Under the pieces are notes generated by a model. It did no database searches, was not told the DNA's origin, and saw nothing but the letters and a program-made list of their open reading frames with translations. A program made the translations under genes and the position numbers. From JAYPEY01 sp964519245 (GTDB taxonomy: Bacteria; Verrucomicrobiota; Verrucomicrobiia; Limisphaerales; JAYPEY01): a DNA stretch of 64,000 nucleotides. The stretch spans positions 1 through 64,000 of the forward strand of contig CAZFLK010000010.1 of NCBI GenBank assembly GCA_964519245.1. The letters are read 5' to 3'. Below are positions 20,902-28,819 of this stretch, in pieces (position 1 is the first letter of the stretch; each line of letters begins with the position of its first letter).

Positions 20902-22152
20902 TTGGACTTCAGCTCCCCCATCGTCCTGTCGGCGATTGGGCTCATCCTCGCGAGGTGGGCCGCGGAAGGTTGGCTGGACCGCCTGAACGAGAGGCACGTC
21001 CAGAAGCATTCAGGCAAGCTGCCCCGGGGTCTGGCCGGCGTCATGGGCGACGCCACCTACGCCAGGTCGGTGGCCTACACCCTCGCCAAGAGTCGCTTCG
21101 GCGCCATGGAGAACCTCGTCGACACGGTCATCCTGCTCGCCGCTCTCCTGTCAGGCGCGCTGCCCTGGTTGTTCGAACGCGGCGCGCACCTGCTGGGCGG
21201 CTCGGCCTGGTCCAACGCCGCCTACCTGGTCGTGGTCATGCTGTCCTTGGCGGCCATCCGACTGCCCCTGGATTGGATCGCGCAATTTCGCTTGGAGGAG
21301 CGCTTCGGGTTCAACAAGAACACGCAGCGAACCTGGTGGCTGGACCGAATCAAGGGAGCCGGGCTGCTGATCGTCCTGCTGTTGCCGGTCTTCGCGCTGC
21401 TGTTGAAGCTGATTGATTGGGCCGGCGCCGCCTGGTGGATCTGGGGCTGGGCCAGCCTGTTGGGCATCCAGTTCCTGATGATGGTCCTGGCCCCGGTTCT
21501 GATCCTCCCCCTGTTCAACAAGTTCACCCCGCTGGATGACGGCCCGCTCAAGGACCGATTGATGGCCCTGGCCGAGCGCGCCAAATTCGACGCCCGCGAA
21601 ATCCAGATCATGGACGGCAGCCGCCGATCCGGGCACTCAAACGCATTCTTCACCGGCTTCGGCAAGGGACGGCGGATCGTCCTGTTCGACACCTTGATCG
21701 AACAGTTGAACGGGGAGGAACTGGAGGCCGTGCTCGCCCATGAGATCGGGCACTACAAACGGAGACATATCGTCAAGATGCTGGCGTTTTCGGCGGTGTC
21801 CATGCTGCTGGGCTTCTGGGTCCTCGCCCGGCTCGCGGACTACGAGCCATTCGCGGCCGCATTCGGCTTTGAGGCCGCGAATCCAACGCCTTCGTTCCTG
21901 CTGTTCGGCCTCCTGAGCGGCTCGGTGGAGTTCTGGTTCTCGCCGCTGATGAACTGCCTTTCGCGGAAGCATGAGTACGAGGCCGACGCCTATGCCAAGG
22001 AGATTGTCGGAGCCTCGCGCCCCTTGAGCGACGCCCTGCGAAAGCTTCACGAGAAGAATCTCGGCAACCTCACTCCCCACCCCGCCTACAGCGGATTCCA
22101 CTACTCCCATCCGACCCTGCTTGAGCGGGAAGCCGCGCTGGCCAAGGCCTGA
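20902..22152 (+). CDS. M48 family (Ste24/CAAX prenyl protease-like) membrane zinc protease
   Basis: 416 aa starting with TTG at 20902. The next in-frame ATG is 47 codons in and would remove a conserved N-terminal helix, so TTG is preferred. Several transmembrane helices occupy residues 60-200 and 290-350. The zinc site is HEIGH at 280-284 with the further ligand in EYEAD (358-362). HSNAFFTGFGKGRRIVLFDTLIEQL precedes it, as in Ste24. The family cleaves peptides near or in the membrane; bacterial members are linked to membrane-protein quality control. It follows dapL by 13 bp but has no evident link to lysine synthesis. Confidence 0.92.
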   Translation: MDFSSPIVLSAIGLILARWAAEGWLDRLNERHVQKHSGKLPRGLAGVMGDATYARSVAYTLAKSRFGAMENLVDTVILLAALLSGALPWLFERGAHLLGGSAWSNAAYLVVVMLSLAAIRLPLDWIAQFRLEERFGFNKNTQRTWWLDRIKGAGLLIVLLLPVFALLLKLIDWAGAAWWIWGWASLLGIQFLMMVLAPVLILPLFNKFTPLDDGPLKDRLMALAERAKFDAREIQIMDGSRRSGHSNAFFTGFGKGRRIVLFDTLIEQLNGEELEAVLAHEIGHYKRRHIVKMLAFSAVSMLLGFWVLARLADYEPFAAAFGFEAANPTPSFLLFGLLSGSVEFWFSPLMNCLSRKHEYEADAYAKEIVGASRPLSDALRKLHEKNLGNLTPHPAYSGFHYSHPTLLEREAALAKA

Positions 22153-22160
22153 ATCGACAA

Positions 22161-22192
22161 GAAAAGCGCGATCCGCATCCGCGAATCGCGCT
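22161..22192 (-). terminator. Rho-independent terminator of the CBM48-type gene
   Basis: An 8-bp stem (agcgcgat at 22165-22172 with atcgcgct at 22185-22192) has a GC-rich loop and is followed, on the minus strand, by a TTTTCTTGT tract. It lies 32 bp beyond the stop at 22224. It may also serve the convergent protease gene. Confidence 0.65.
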
Positions 22193-22223
22193 CCTCATAA
22201 AACAATCGATGTCGCTGGCCGCG

Positions 22224-22529
22224 TTATTCGACCACACAGACATCGTTCTCCTGCCCAAACGGATTGGGCTCGCGCAAGCGGGAATCCGGATCATTGATCC
22301 ACTCCCCATCGACCACGAACCGGTAGTGATACGCCCCGACCGGCAGGTAGACCGTCTTCTTCCAGGCGCCACTCTTGAGCTTGCGCATCGGCGCGAGATC
22401 CCGCTCCCAATCGGTGAAATCCCCCGCCAACTTCACCTCGTCGGCCTCCGGCGCGTGAATCGAGAAATCAACCCGCTTCTTCTTCAGCTTGATGTTCTCC
22501 GTCTTCGTTTTGCTCTTCGTTTCAACCAT
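22224..22529 (-). CDS. Stand-alone CBM48/AMPK-type glycogen-binding protein
   Basis: 101 aa from the ATG at 22529, which has an AAGGAAG ribosome binding site ten bases upstream; this decides against the ATG at 22586. A Lys-rich lead (KSKTKTENIKLKKKRVDF) precedes an immunoglobulin-like CBM48 domain: VKLAGDFTDWERDLAPM, GAWKKTVYLPVGAYHYRFVVDGEW, then NDPDSRLREPNPFGQENDVCVV. This matches the E-set/AMPK glycogen-recognition fold, with the usual tryptophan and lysine positions. Such domains bind alpha-glucan and are usually fused to enzymes; here it is alone. No glycogen gene is nearby. It may be a targeting or regulatory partner of a glycogen enzyme encoded elsewhere. Confidence 0.82.
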   Translation of the reverse strand: MVETKSKTKTENIKLKKKRVDFSIHAPEADEVKLAGDFTDWERDLAPMRKLKSGAWKKTVYLPVGAYHYRFVVDGEWINDPDSRLREPNPFGQENDVCVVE

Positions 22530-22907
22530 TGCGTTGTTCTTCCTTACTTGCGGCGTCTGTTGCGACGCAGCTCTTTGTGGACTCATGTCCGGCTCCGACC
22601 TCGGCCGAAGGAGCGCAGGACGTTACGGAAACCGATTTCAAGTTCAATGGAAATTGAGTGACATTCAGGAAAAATTCCGTGTTGTCTTCAGGTTCGTGTC
22701 AAATTCCAGCCACCAAGCTCTATATCAGACAGCCCGTGGCCCTTCTTCGCTCAAGTTTCGGGCTGCACCCAGCTTCAAGCCACAGAGCATTCCGCGGGCC
22801 AAAAAGCCAAACTTCAGGGCAAAACCTTCAGGATTCACGCTGGCAAAAACCCAGGGATTCCACTTGAACACAGGCGCGCAGAGCGGCTTTCATACAGACT
22901 GAAAGCG
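22530..22907. other. Divergent intergenic region, no gene seen
   Basis: 378 bp between the divergent CBM48 gene and the second PSCyt gene, lower in GC than its surroundings. It must hold both promoters, but I see no convincing -35/-10 pair, repeat or RNA. Short ORFs here have no family resemblance. Confidence 0.6.
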
Positions 22908-25220
22908 ATGAAGAAGCTGATTGCCACTCTGATCGCCCTGGCGGGCGTGTCCGAAGCGCCCGCGACCGGCGCCGTCACGCCCAAGCAGCGGGTTTTCTTT
23001 GAGAACAAGATCCGCCCCGTCCTGGTCCAGCATTGCTACGAATGCCACACGCCGGATGCCAAGAAGATTGGCGGCAAGCTGCTGCTGGATTCCCGGGCGA
23101 ATCTGCTGAAAGGCGGCGAGTCCGGCTCGCCGATCGTCGCCGGAAATCCCGGGCAGAGCCTGCTCATCCAATCTCTCCACTGGAGCGGCGATCTCGAGAT
23201 GCCGCCCAAGGCCCCGCTGCCGCCGCAGGTCATCGCCGACTTTGAAGCCTGGATCGCCATGGGCGCGCCCGACCCCCGCACCGGCGCCGCCACCGCATTG
23301 GGCGGGATCTCCTACGAGGAAGGCGACCTCTGGGCGCTGCAACCGATCATCGCCCCCGCGCTGCCAGCTGTCGCCGCTCGCGACTGGCCACGTGGACCCG
23401 TCGATCGCTTCGTCCTGGCCGGTCTGGAAAAGCGGGGACTGGAACCGGTCGCGGACGCCGCCCCCGAAGCGCTTGTCCGGCGACTCTATTACGACTTGAT
23501 CGGGCTCCCGCCCAGCCTGCGCGAGGTGCGCTCGTTTGTCGCGGATCATCAGGCGCGCGGCGCGGCCGCCGTGGGGCGCTGGGTGGACGACCTGCTGGCC
23601 TCGCCGGCTTTCGGCGAGCGGTGGGGGCGACACTGGCTGGATGTGGCCCGCTACGCGGAGTCCAATGGCAATGACGGCCTCAGCCGCAACCCCACCTTTC
23701 CACACGCCTGGCGTTATCGGGATTACGTGATCAACGCCTTCAACGAGGACACCCCCTACGACCGCTTCCTCACCGAACAGATTGCCGGAGATCTGCTCCC
23801 CGCCGAATCCCCCGAACAACGGGACCGGGGCCTGATCGCCACCGGCTTCCTGGCCATGACCGCGAAACCGGCCAAGGCCATGAACAACAATTTCGCAATG
23901 GATGTGGTTGCCGATCAGATTGACCTGATCGGCTCGGGGATCATGGGCTTGAGCGTCGCCTGCGCGCGTTGCCACGACCACAAGTTCGACCCGGTCCCAA
24001 CCCGGGATTACTACGCCTTGGCGGGGATTTTCACCAGTTCGGAGACCATGTGGGGCGTCGCCGCCAACGAGAAACTCACCGCGCCCCCCACCGACCTTCA
24101 CGTCCTGACGGCCGCCCCGAAAGCGGCCCCGCCGAAGGGCTGGAAGGAAACTGTGCTCGTCCTCGAATCCAACACCGGCAAGCCCAAGCCCGTTCCCAAG
24201 CCGAAATGGCCGGCCGGAACCCCGCTGGCCATGGGAGTACGAGACGTCAAGAAGCCCGCCAACGCCAAGATCAATATCAAGGGAGACGCCAAGAAACTGG
24301 GTGAACAGGTCCCCCGCGGTTTCGTGAGCGCCTGCAGATCCGGAACCGATATCACGATCGACCCCAAGCAAAGCGGCCGCCTGCAGCTGGCGGAATGGCT
24401 GACGGCCGCGGATCACCCCCTGACCTCCCGAGTCATGGTCAACCGCGTCTGGCAGCGCCTCTTTGGTCGGGGCATCGTCGCCACCCCCAATGACTTCGGC
24501 GTCTACGGCGATCGCCCCTCGCACCCCGAACTGGTGGATCACCTCGCCAGCCGATTCATGACGGAGGGCTGGTCCGTCAAACGCTTGATCCGGATGATCG
24601 TTCTCTCCCGCACCTACCAACTCGCGAGCCACTCAACACCCGAGCTGGCACAAACCGACCCCGAGAACATCTGGTTGGCGCGCCACAGCCGCCGCCGACT
24701 GGACGCCGAGGCGTTGCGCGACGGAATGTTGTCGGTTTCCGGCGCATTGAATCCCAGCTTCATGGAAGGCTCCATTATCCGACATCGCGACATCCTGGTG
24801 AATCTCGCGGGCAATCTCCACCAGCCCAGCCGCCATCGCAGCGTCTACCTCTGCTATCTCCGCAGCTCGCCGCCACCGGAGTTGGCCGCCTTTGATCTGC
24901 CGGACTTCGTCACTCCAGTCGCTCAACGCGAAACCAGCGTGCGTCCCGGACACGCGCTCTTCCTGCTCAACAATCCCTTTGTCGTAGAACAGGCAAACCG
25001 CCTCGCGGGGATTCTCCAGGAAACGGCATCAAGGAAACCGGAGGAGCGGATCAAGCTCGCCTATCAACGGGCGCTGACCAGAAACCCCAGACCGGAAGAG
25101 CTGACCGGCGCCATGGAACTGGTGCGGGCGACCGCCTCGGATACCGGTTCGGAATCGAAGGCCTGGTCGAGCCTCTGTCAGGCCTTGCTCGCCTCCAGCG
25201 AATTCCGCTATATTGAATGA
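22908..25220 (+). CDS. Planctomycete cytochrome c / DUF1549 / DUF1553 protein (second copy)
   Basis: 770 aa with a signal peptide (MKKLIATLIALAGVSEAPA). Order of domains: PSCyt1 with haem motif CYECH at 43-47; DUF1549 with FGERWGRHWLDVARYAES and CARCHDHKFDPVP; DUF1553 with TSRVMVNRVWQRLFGRGIV and LIRMIVLSRTYQLAS. It is a clear paralogue of the gene at 5204 but lacks that protein's long charged helical insert. The related region here is a short Pro/Lys-rich linker (KPKPVPKPKWPAG). It is probably exported and redox-active through c-type haem; the reaction is unknown. The DUF1501 gene follows 24 bp later, so they form an operon. Confidence 0.92.
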   Translation: MKKLIATLIALAGVSEAPATGAVTPKQRVFFENKIRPVLVQHCYECHTPDAKKIGGKLLLDSRANLLKGGESGSPIVAGNPGQSLLIQSLHWSGDLEMPPKAPLPPQVIADFEAWIAMGAPDPRTGAATALGGISYEEGDLWALQPIIAPALPAVAARDWPRGPVDRFVLAGLEKRGLEPVADAAPEALVRRLYYDLIGLPPSLREVRSFVADHQARGAAAVGRWVDDLLASPAFGERWGRHWLDVARYAESNGNDGLSRNPTFPHAWRYRDYVINAFNEDTPYDRFLTEQIAGDLLPAESPEQRDRGLIATGFLAMTAKPAKAMNNNFAMDVVADQIDLIGSGIMGLSVACARCHDHKFDPVPTRDYYALAGIFTSSETMWGVAANEKLTAPPTDLHVLTAAPKAAPPKGWKETVLVLESNTGKPKPVPKPKWPAGTPLAMGVRDVKKPANAKINIKGDAKKLGEQVPRGFVSACRSGTDITIDPKQSGRLQLAEWLTAADHPLTSRVMVNRVWQRLFGRGIVATPNDFGVYGDRPSHPELVDHLASRFMTEGWSVKRLIRMIVLSRTYQLASHSTPELAQTDPENIWLARHSRRRLDAEALRDGMLSVSGALNPSFMEGSIIRHRDILVNLAGNLHQPSRHRSVYLCYLRSSPPPELAAFDLPDFVTPVAQRETSVRPGHALFLLNNPFVVEQANRLAGILQETASRKPEERIKLAYQRALTRNPRPEELTGAMELVRATASDTGSESKAWSSLCQALLASSEFRYIE

Positions 25221-25244
25221 CCTGAATCCGGAAAGAACCGCGCC

Positions 25245-26561
25245 ATGAATCCTGTTTCCCGTCGCCAGATGCTCCAGACCGCCTCGTGCGGTTTCGGTTA
25301 CCTCGCCTTCTCCGCGCTCGCACAAGCCGCTAGCCCCGCGCCCAAGGCCCGCGCCAAACGCGTGATCTTCCTTTGCATGAGCGGAGGCCCGGCGCAGCTC
25401 GACACCTTTGATTTCAAGCCCCAGATCGGCAAGAAGCCCCACCCCGGTTCGGTCTTCGACTTCAAGCGGCGGGGAGACAGCGGTCTTTGGGTCTCGGAAC
25501 TCCTGCCGGAGACCGCGCGCATGGCGGACAAACTCTGTGTCATCAACGGCATGCACGCCGACACTGGCATTCACGCCCAGTCATTCCTCCAGCTGCACAC
25601 CGGCGACCGCTTGCGCGAACGTCCCAGCCTGGGTTCCTGGATCAGCTACGGACTCGGCACGGAGAACCAGAATCTCCCCGGGTTCATCAGCATGAACACC
25701 TCGAAGCCGGCGGCCTACTCCAGCGCCTTTCTGCCCTCCGCCCACACCGGCACGCCCATCGGCGTCAACGGCGAAAACATGTCCAAGGCGACGATCAGCA
25801 ATGTCCGGGGCGGACACCTCCCCCTCGCCGCCCAGCGCCGGCAGCTGCGATTCCTGCAGTCCATGAACCACAGCCACCTCGAGCGGCGCAACCACGACGC
25901 CACGCTGGAAAACGTGATCAAATCCATGGAGCTCGGTTTCCGCATGCAGACCGAAGCGCCGGGCCTGCTCGATCTCAGCAGTGAATCCGCCGCAACGCTG
26001 GAGCGCTACCGCGTCGGAGCCCAGGAAAAGCCGGTCGGCACCTGCCGCATGTCCGATTTCGGGCGACAATGTCTGCTGGCCAGGCGCTTCGCGGAAGCCG
26101 GCGTCCGCTTCATCGAGCTCAACCATGGCAGCTGGGATCAACACAAGAATCATCGCCGCGACCTGCGCGCCAACTGTGAAGCGACCGACGCGCCCATTGC
26201 CGCCTTGTTGGAAGATCTTGAGCAACGCGGAATGCTCGACGACACCCTGGTCGTCTGGGGAGGTGAATTCGGGCGCCCAGGGCTGACCCCCGGCAACAAG
26301 AAGGATGAGACCGGACACAACGCCAACGGCTTCACCTTCTGGCTGGCAGGCGGCGGCGTCAAGGCGGGCCACGTCCACGGCAAGACCGACGCCAAGGGAG
26401 CGCGGGCGGTCGAAGGCAAGGTGCATTTTCGCGACCTGCACGCGACCATCCTCGACCTCATGGGCCTGCCGGCAAACGACCTCAAATACGCCCATGCCGG
26501 TCGCGAGCACCGACTGACCGGCCCCGAGGGCGGCAAGGTGGTCCGGGAAATCTATTCCTGA
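25245..26561 (+). CDS. DUF1501 protein with twin-arginine-like signal (second copy)
   Basis: 438 aa. The N-terminus is MNPVSRRQMLQTASCGFGYLAFSALAQA, a twin-arginine-type export signal. The DUF1501 core reads KRVIFLCMSGGPAQLDTFDFKP, then FGRQCLLARRFAEAGVRFIEL and VVWGGEFGRPGLTPGNK with GHNANGFTFWLAGGGVKAGH. It parallels the protein at 7747 but is shorter at the N-terminus. The pairing with DUF1549/DUF1553 on both occasions supports a two-protein extracytoplasmic system. It ends ten bases from a convergent gene. Confidence 0.92.
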   Translation: MNPVSRRQMLQTASCGFGYLAFSALAQAASPAPKARAKRVIFLCMSGGPAQLDTFDFKPQIGKKPHPGSVFDFKRRGDSGLWVSELLPETARMADKLCVINGMHADTGIHAQSFLQLHTGDRLRERPSLGSWISYGLGTENQNLPGFISMNTSKPAAYSSAFLPSAHTGTPIGVNGENMSKATISNVRGGHLPLAAQRRQLRFLQSMNHSHLERRNHDATLENVIKSMELGFRMQTEAPGLLDLSSESAATLERYRVGAQEKPVGTCRMSDFGRQCLLARRFAEAGVRFIELNHGSWDQHKNHRRDLRANCEATDAPIAALLEDLEQRGMLDDTLVVWGGEFGRPGLTPGNKKDETGHNANGFTFWLAGGGVKAGHVHGKTDAKGARAVEGKVHFRDLHATILDLMGLPANDLKYAHAGREHRLTGPEGGKVVREIYS

Positions 26562-26570
26562 CGGGAAACG

Positions 26571-27281
26571 TCACTTGTCGGGCCGCCGGTCCCCGGGGGC
26601 ATTCCCGGGACGTCGTTGCCGCCCGATTCCTTTCATTCGCTCCAACTGGCGGCTTTCCTCGGCCGTGATCACGCCCTCGGTCTTCTTCCGCTCCAGCTCG
26701 GCCAGTCGCGCCTGAAACGCGCGACGCATCCGGTCATTCCGTTGCGGCTGTTCGGGCGCCCCTGGCTTGGAAACGCCCGCCTTCTCAAAGAATTCGCGAA
26801 ACCGGGCCATCCGCTCCTCCTCGGGCTGCCCCTGGAGTTGGCGTCTGAGCTTGAGGAACTCCTCCCGTTGCATCGGAGTCAACCGGCTGAAGAGAGCCGC
26901 TCCGTCCTTGCCCGGGCGGTCCACCTCATTGAATGCGCCCCGGCGGCGCATCTCGGCCAGACGTGCGCGCCGCTCATCCGCCGGCAGATTCCGCATCTCC
27001 CTTTGCAGCCGTTCCATTCGCTGCCGGGCGCCACGATTCATGGCTCCATAGGGCCCGACGCCGGTAGCTGACGAGGAAGACACGCCGTACTCGCGGCGGA
27101 GTGCGTTGATTCCCGCTTCACGATCCGCAGGACTCATCTGCCGAAGTTGCTCACGCACCTCGGCGCGCGACGGCAGTTGCTTGTGCAACGGCGCCTTTTC
27201 CGCCGCAGCCCCGGCCACAACTGCGACAAAAAAGCACAGAACCGCGCGCAGCTGGAATCTGGATTCAGAATGTTTCATCAT
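26571..27281 (-). CDS. Secreted basic helical protein of unknown function
   Basis: 236 aa with a signal peptide (FQLRAVLCFFVAVVAGAAAEK). The mature protein is very rich in Arg, Glu, Gln and Met, with few aromatic residues. It reads as long amphipathic helices with repeated patterns such as REQLRQMSPADREAGINALR, RMERLQREMRNLPADERR and SRLTPMQREEFLKLRRQLQ. The LTPMQR-like turns resemble the LTxxQ motif of Spy/CpxP periplasmic chaperones, although the overall length differs. I assign no function. The gene is convergent with the DUF1501 gene (10 bp) and transcribed on its own. Confidence 0.65.
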   Translation of the reverse strand: MMKHSESRFQLRAVLCFFVAVVAGAAAEKAPLHKQLPSRAEVREQLRQMSPADREAGINALRREYGVSSSSATGVGPYGAMNRGARQRMERLQREMRNLPADERRARLAEMRRRGAFNEVDRPGKDGAALFSRLTPMQREEFLKLRRQLQGQPEEERMARFREFFEKAGVSKPGAPEQPQRNDRMRRAFQARLAELERKKTEGVITAEESRQLERMKGIGRQRRPGNAPGDRRPDK

Positions 27282-27426
27282 CGAGAGCGTTGCATACAGG
27301 ATTTGAAACGCTTGTCAGGGCTAGACGCCGACCACACAGGCGCGGTTACAAGCCCAAGCCTTGTCGGGCGGCCCGCACCGTTCTTTTGGTGGCCAGATCG
27401 TTCCAAATTTGATCTAAATCCTGGCC

Positions 27427-27819
27427 ATGCCGACCTTTCTCGAATGTCAGCGCTGTGCCGCATGCTGCCGCTGGCCCGGTTTTGTTCAAGTCAACGAGGC
27501 CGAGATCACGGCTTTGGCCGCCCAGCTGAAAATCCCCGAAACGGTTTTCATTGCCCGATTTACCCGGCTACGCCCCGATCGACAGGGACTCGCATTGACC
27601 GATAAAGAGAACGGCGAATGCGTCTTTCTGCAGGAAGGCGGCTGCAGCGTGCAGGCTGCCAAACCTCAGCAATGCCGGGATTTCCCCAATTTATGGAAGA
27701 ACCCCGGAATGGAAGCCCAATGTCAGGCAATTGCTCGCGAAGTCTCGGCGAAGGACTACATAGCGCTTGTCGCGAAAGCCACCGGACGCCCTCAGGAACA
27801 CATCCGCTCGTCGCGCTAA
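27427..27819 (+). CDS. CxxCxxCC (YkgJ-type) metal-binding protein
   Basis: 130 aa. The N-terminal LECQRCAACCRWPGFVQV contains the CxxCxxCC motif, followed by CVFLQEGGCSVQAAKPQQCRDFP with further cysteines. Together this is the YkgJ/Fliz-like putative zinc- or iron-sulfur-binding family (PF03692), cytoplasmic and of unknown biochemical role. It ends with a 4-bp tail-to-tail overlap with the next, minus-strand gene. Confidence 0.88.
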   Translation: MPTFLECQRCAACCRWPGFVQVNEAEITALAAQLKIPETVFIARFTRLRPDRQGLALTDKENGECVFLQEGGCSVQAAKPQQCRDFPNLWKNPGMEAQCQAIAREVSAKDYIALVAKATGRPQEHIRSSR

Positions 27820-28067
27820 TCCCGATCCAAATCGAGATATTCCTCCAAATTGGCCAAAAAACCCCTTAAGTCCGCCTCGATTCGTTCCTGTTGATCCAGA
27901 ATTTGATCGGCGAACCGGACGGCCTCGTCGGGCTTTAGTTTGATCAACTCGGCCGCGGACGAGATCATGAACAGCGCGTTATTCACATTATGCCGCATCA
28001 TTCGGAAACTCCCATAGAGACTGTTCTCTGAGGCCGAATTTCCGCCATTTTCCGCTGAATCAACCAT
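27816..28067 (-). CDS. Small HisKA-like helical protein without kinase domain
   Basis: 83 aa. The centre reads FRMMRHNVNNALFMISSAAELI, similar to the H-box helix of sensor kinases (H followed by N/L-rich helix). A second helix follows (EAVRFADQILDQQERIEADLRGFLANLEEYL). No ATPase domain follows, so this looks like a free dimerisation/phosphotransfer half. The resemblance is by eye, not by profile. It could serve as a phosphorelay intermediate or a remnant of a larger kinase. The sigma-54 activator at 29991 is the closest regulatory gene, but they are on opposite strands. Confidence 0.5.
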   Translation of the reverse strand: MVDSAENGGNSASENSLYGSFRMMRHNVNNALFMISSAAELIKLKPDEAVRFADQILDQQERIEADLRGFLANLEEYLDLDRD

Positions 28068-28239
28068 TATTCCCCGATGGAATCAGCGAACGCGCCCGAT
28101 GACAAGCTGGATTCCGGTTGAATAAGACCGCGGGCCGCGGGGTCCGATCGCTGTTCTCAGGTGAGAAACGGAGACCGGGCGGCCCGTCCGGTCCGAGATT
28201 CGGGCGCGCAACCCTGCCTGAAATATCATGAATTGCTGA

Positions 28240-28268
28240 TTGACACCCAGGGTCCCGAGTCCTAGGCT
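28240..28268 (+). promoter_or_regulatory. Putative rpsU promoter
   Basis: A perfect TTGACA (28240-28245) is separated by 17 bp from TAGGCT (28263-28268), a weak -10. Transcription would start near 28275 and leave an ~80-nt leader before the TTG start at 28355. This rests on motif match only. Confidence 0.4.
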
Positions 28269-28354
28269 CCCCGCCCTGATTTTGAGAGAAACCCGAGTCA
28301 GCCTGAAGCGTTTACACGCCTCGGAGACCATACCAGAGAGGAAGTGAAGTAGTT

Positions 28355-28552
28355 TTGGTAGAAATTAAATTGAAAAAAGGCGAGCCGGTCGAGAAGGCCT
28401 TGCGTCGGTTGAAGAAGAAGATCGACCGCGAGGGCACTCTCAAGGAAGTGCGCAATCACCGCCACTTTGAGAAGCCCAGCGAGAAGCGTCGCCGCCGGAT
28501 GAAGGTCGCGAAGTTTTCAGCGATGCTGAGCGCCCGTTACGCGGACATGTAG
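28355..28552 (+). CDS. rpsU: 30S ribosomal protein bS21
   Basis: 65 aa, a normal length. The sequence is plainly bS21: MVEIKLKKGEPVEKALRRLK, then a strongly basic middle (KKKIDREGTLKEVRNHRHF) and KPSEKRRRRMKVAKF. The start is TTG at 28355, because no ATG gives the conserved N-terminus; an AGGAAG lies about ten bases upstream. bS21 sits near the 3' end of 16S rRNA on the 30S subunit and helps translation initiation. A terminator lies ~85 bp downstream, so it is monocistronic. The rare start codon may limit its expression. Confidence 0.97.
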   Translation: MVEIKLKKGEPVEKALRRLKKKIDREGTLKEVRNHRHFEKPSEKRRRRMKVAKFSAMLSARYADM

Positions 28553-28635
28553 GCCGTTCCCGACTGCGTTGTCCAAGACGTCCCATTTAGGGCAATTTTC
28601 AGCGGCAATACGGTTGCTGAACAAAAATCAAGAGG

Positions 28636-28669
28636 ACGGGGTTGCCTGTTTGGGCGGCCCCGTTTTTTT
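28636..28669 (+). terminator. Rho-independent terminator of rpsU
   Basis: An 11-bp stem with two G-T pairs (28636-28646 with 28653-28663), a 6-nt loop and a run of seven T (28663-28669) lie 84 bp after the rpsU stop. Confidence 0.85.
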
Positions 28670-28819
28670 GTGGGCGGTCGTGCCGGTGGAAGGTCGATTC
28701 GCTCGGTGGGCGGACGGCAAGCGTTGGCCCCGCGCCACGAACGACTGCTTGGTTTCAACTTCCAAGCCGCCCGACCAGGAAAGTAGATCAACCACCCGCC
28801 TGCCCAGTTTGAGTGTTCG

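Noticed and set aside
22890..24632. A 580-codon minus-strand frame opposite the second PSCyt gene
   Set aside because: No recognisable domain, while the plus-strand gene carries haem motifs and DUF1549.
28083..28331. An 82-codon minus-strand frame between the HisKA-like gene and rpsU
   Set aside because: No family features, and it overlaps the likely rpsU promoter region; I treat it as non-coding.
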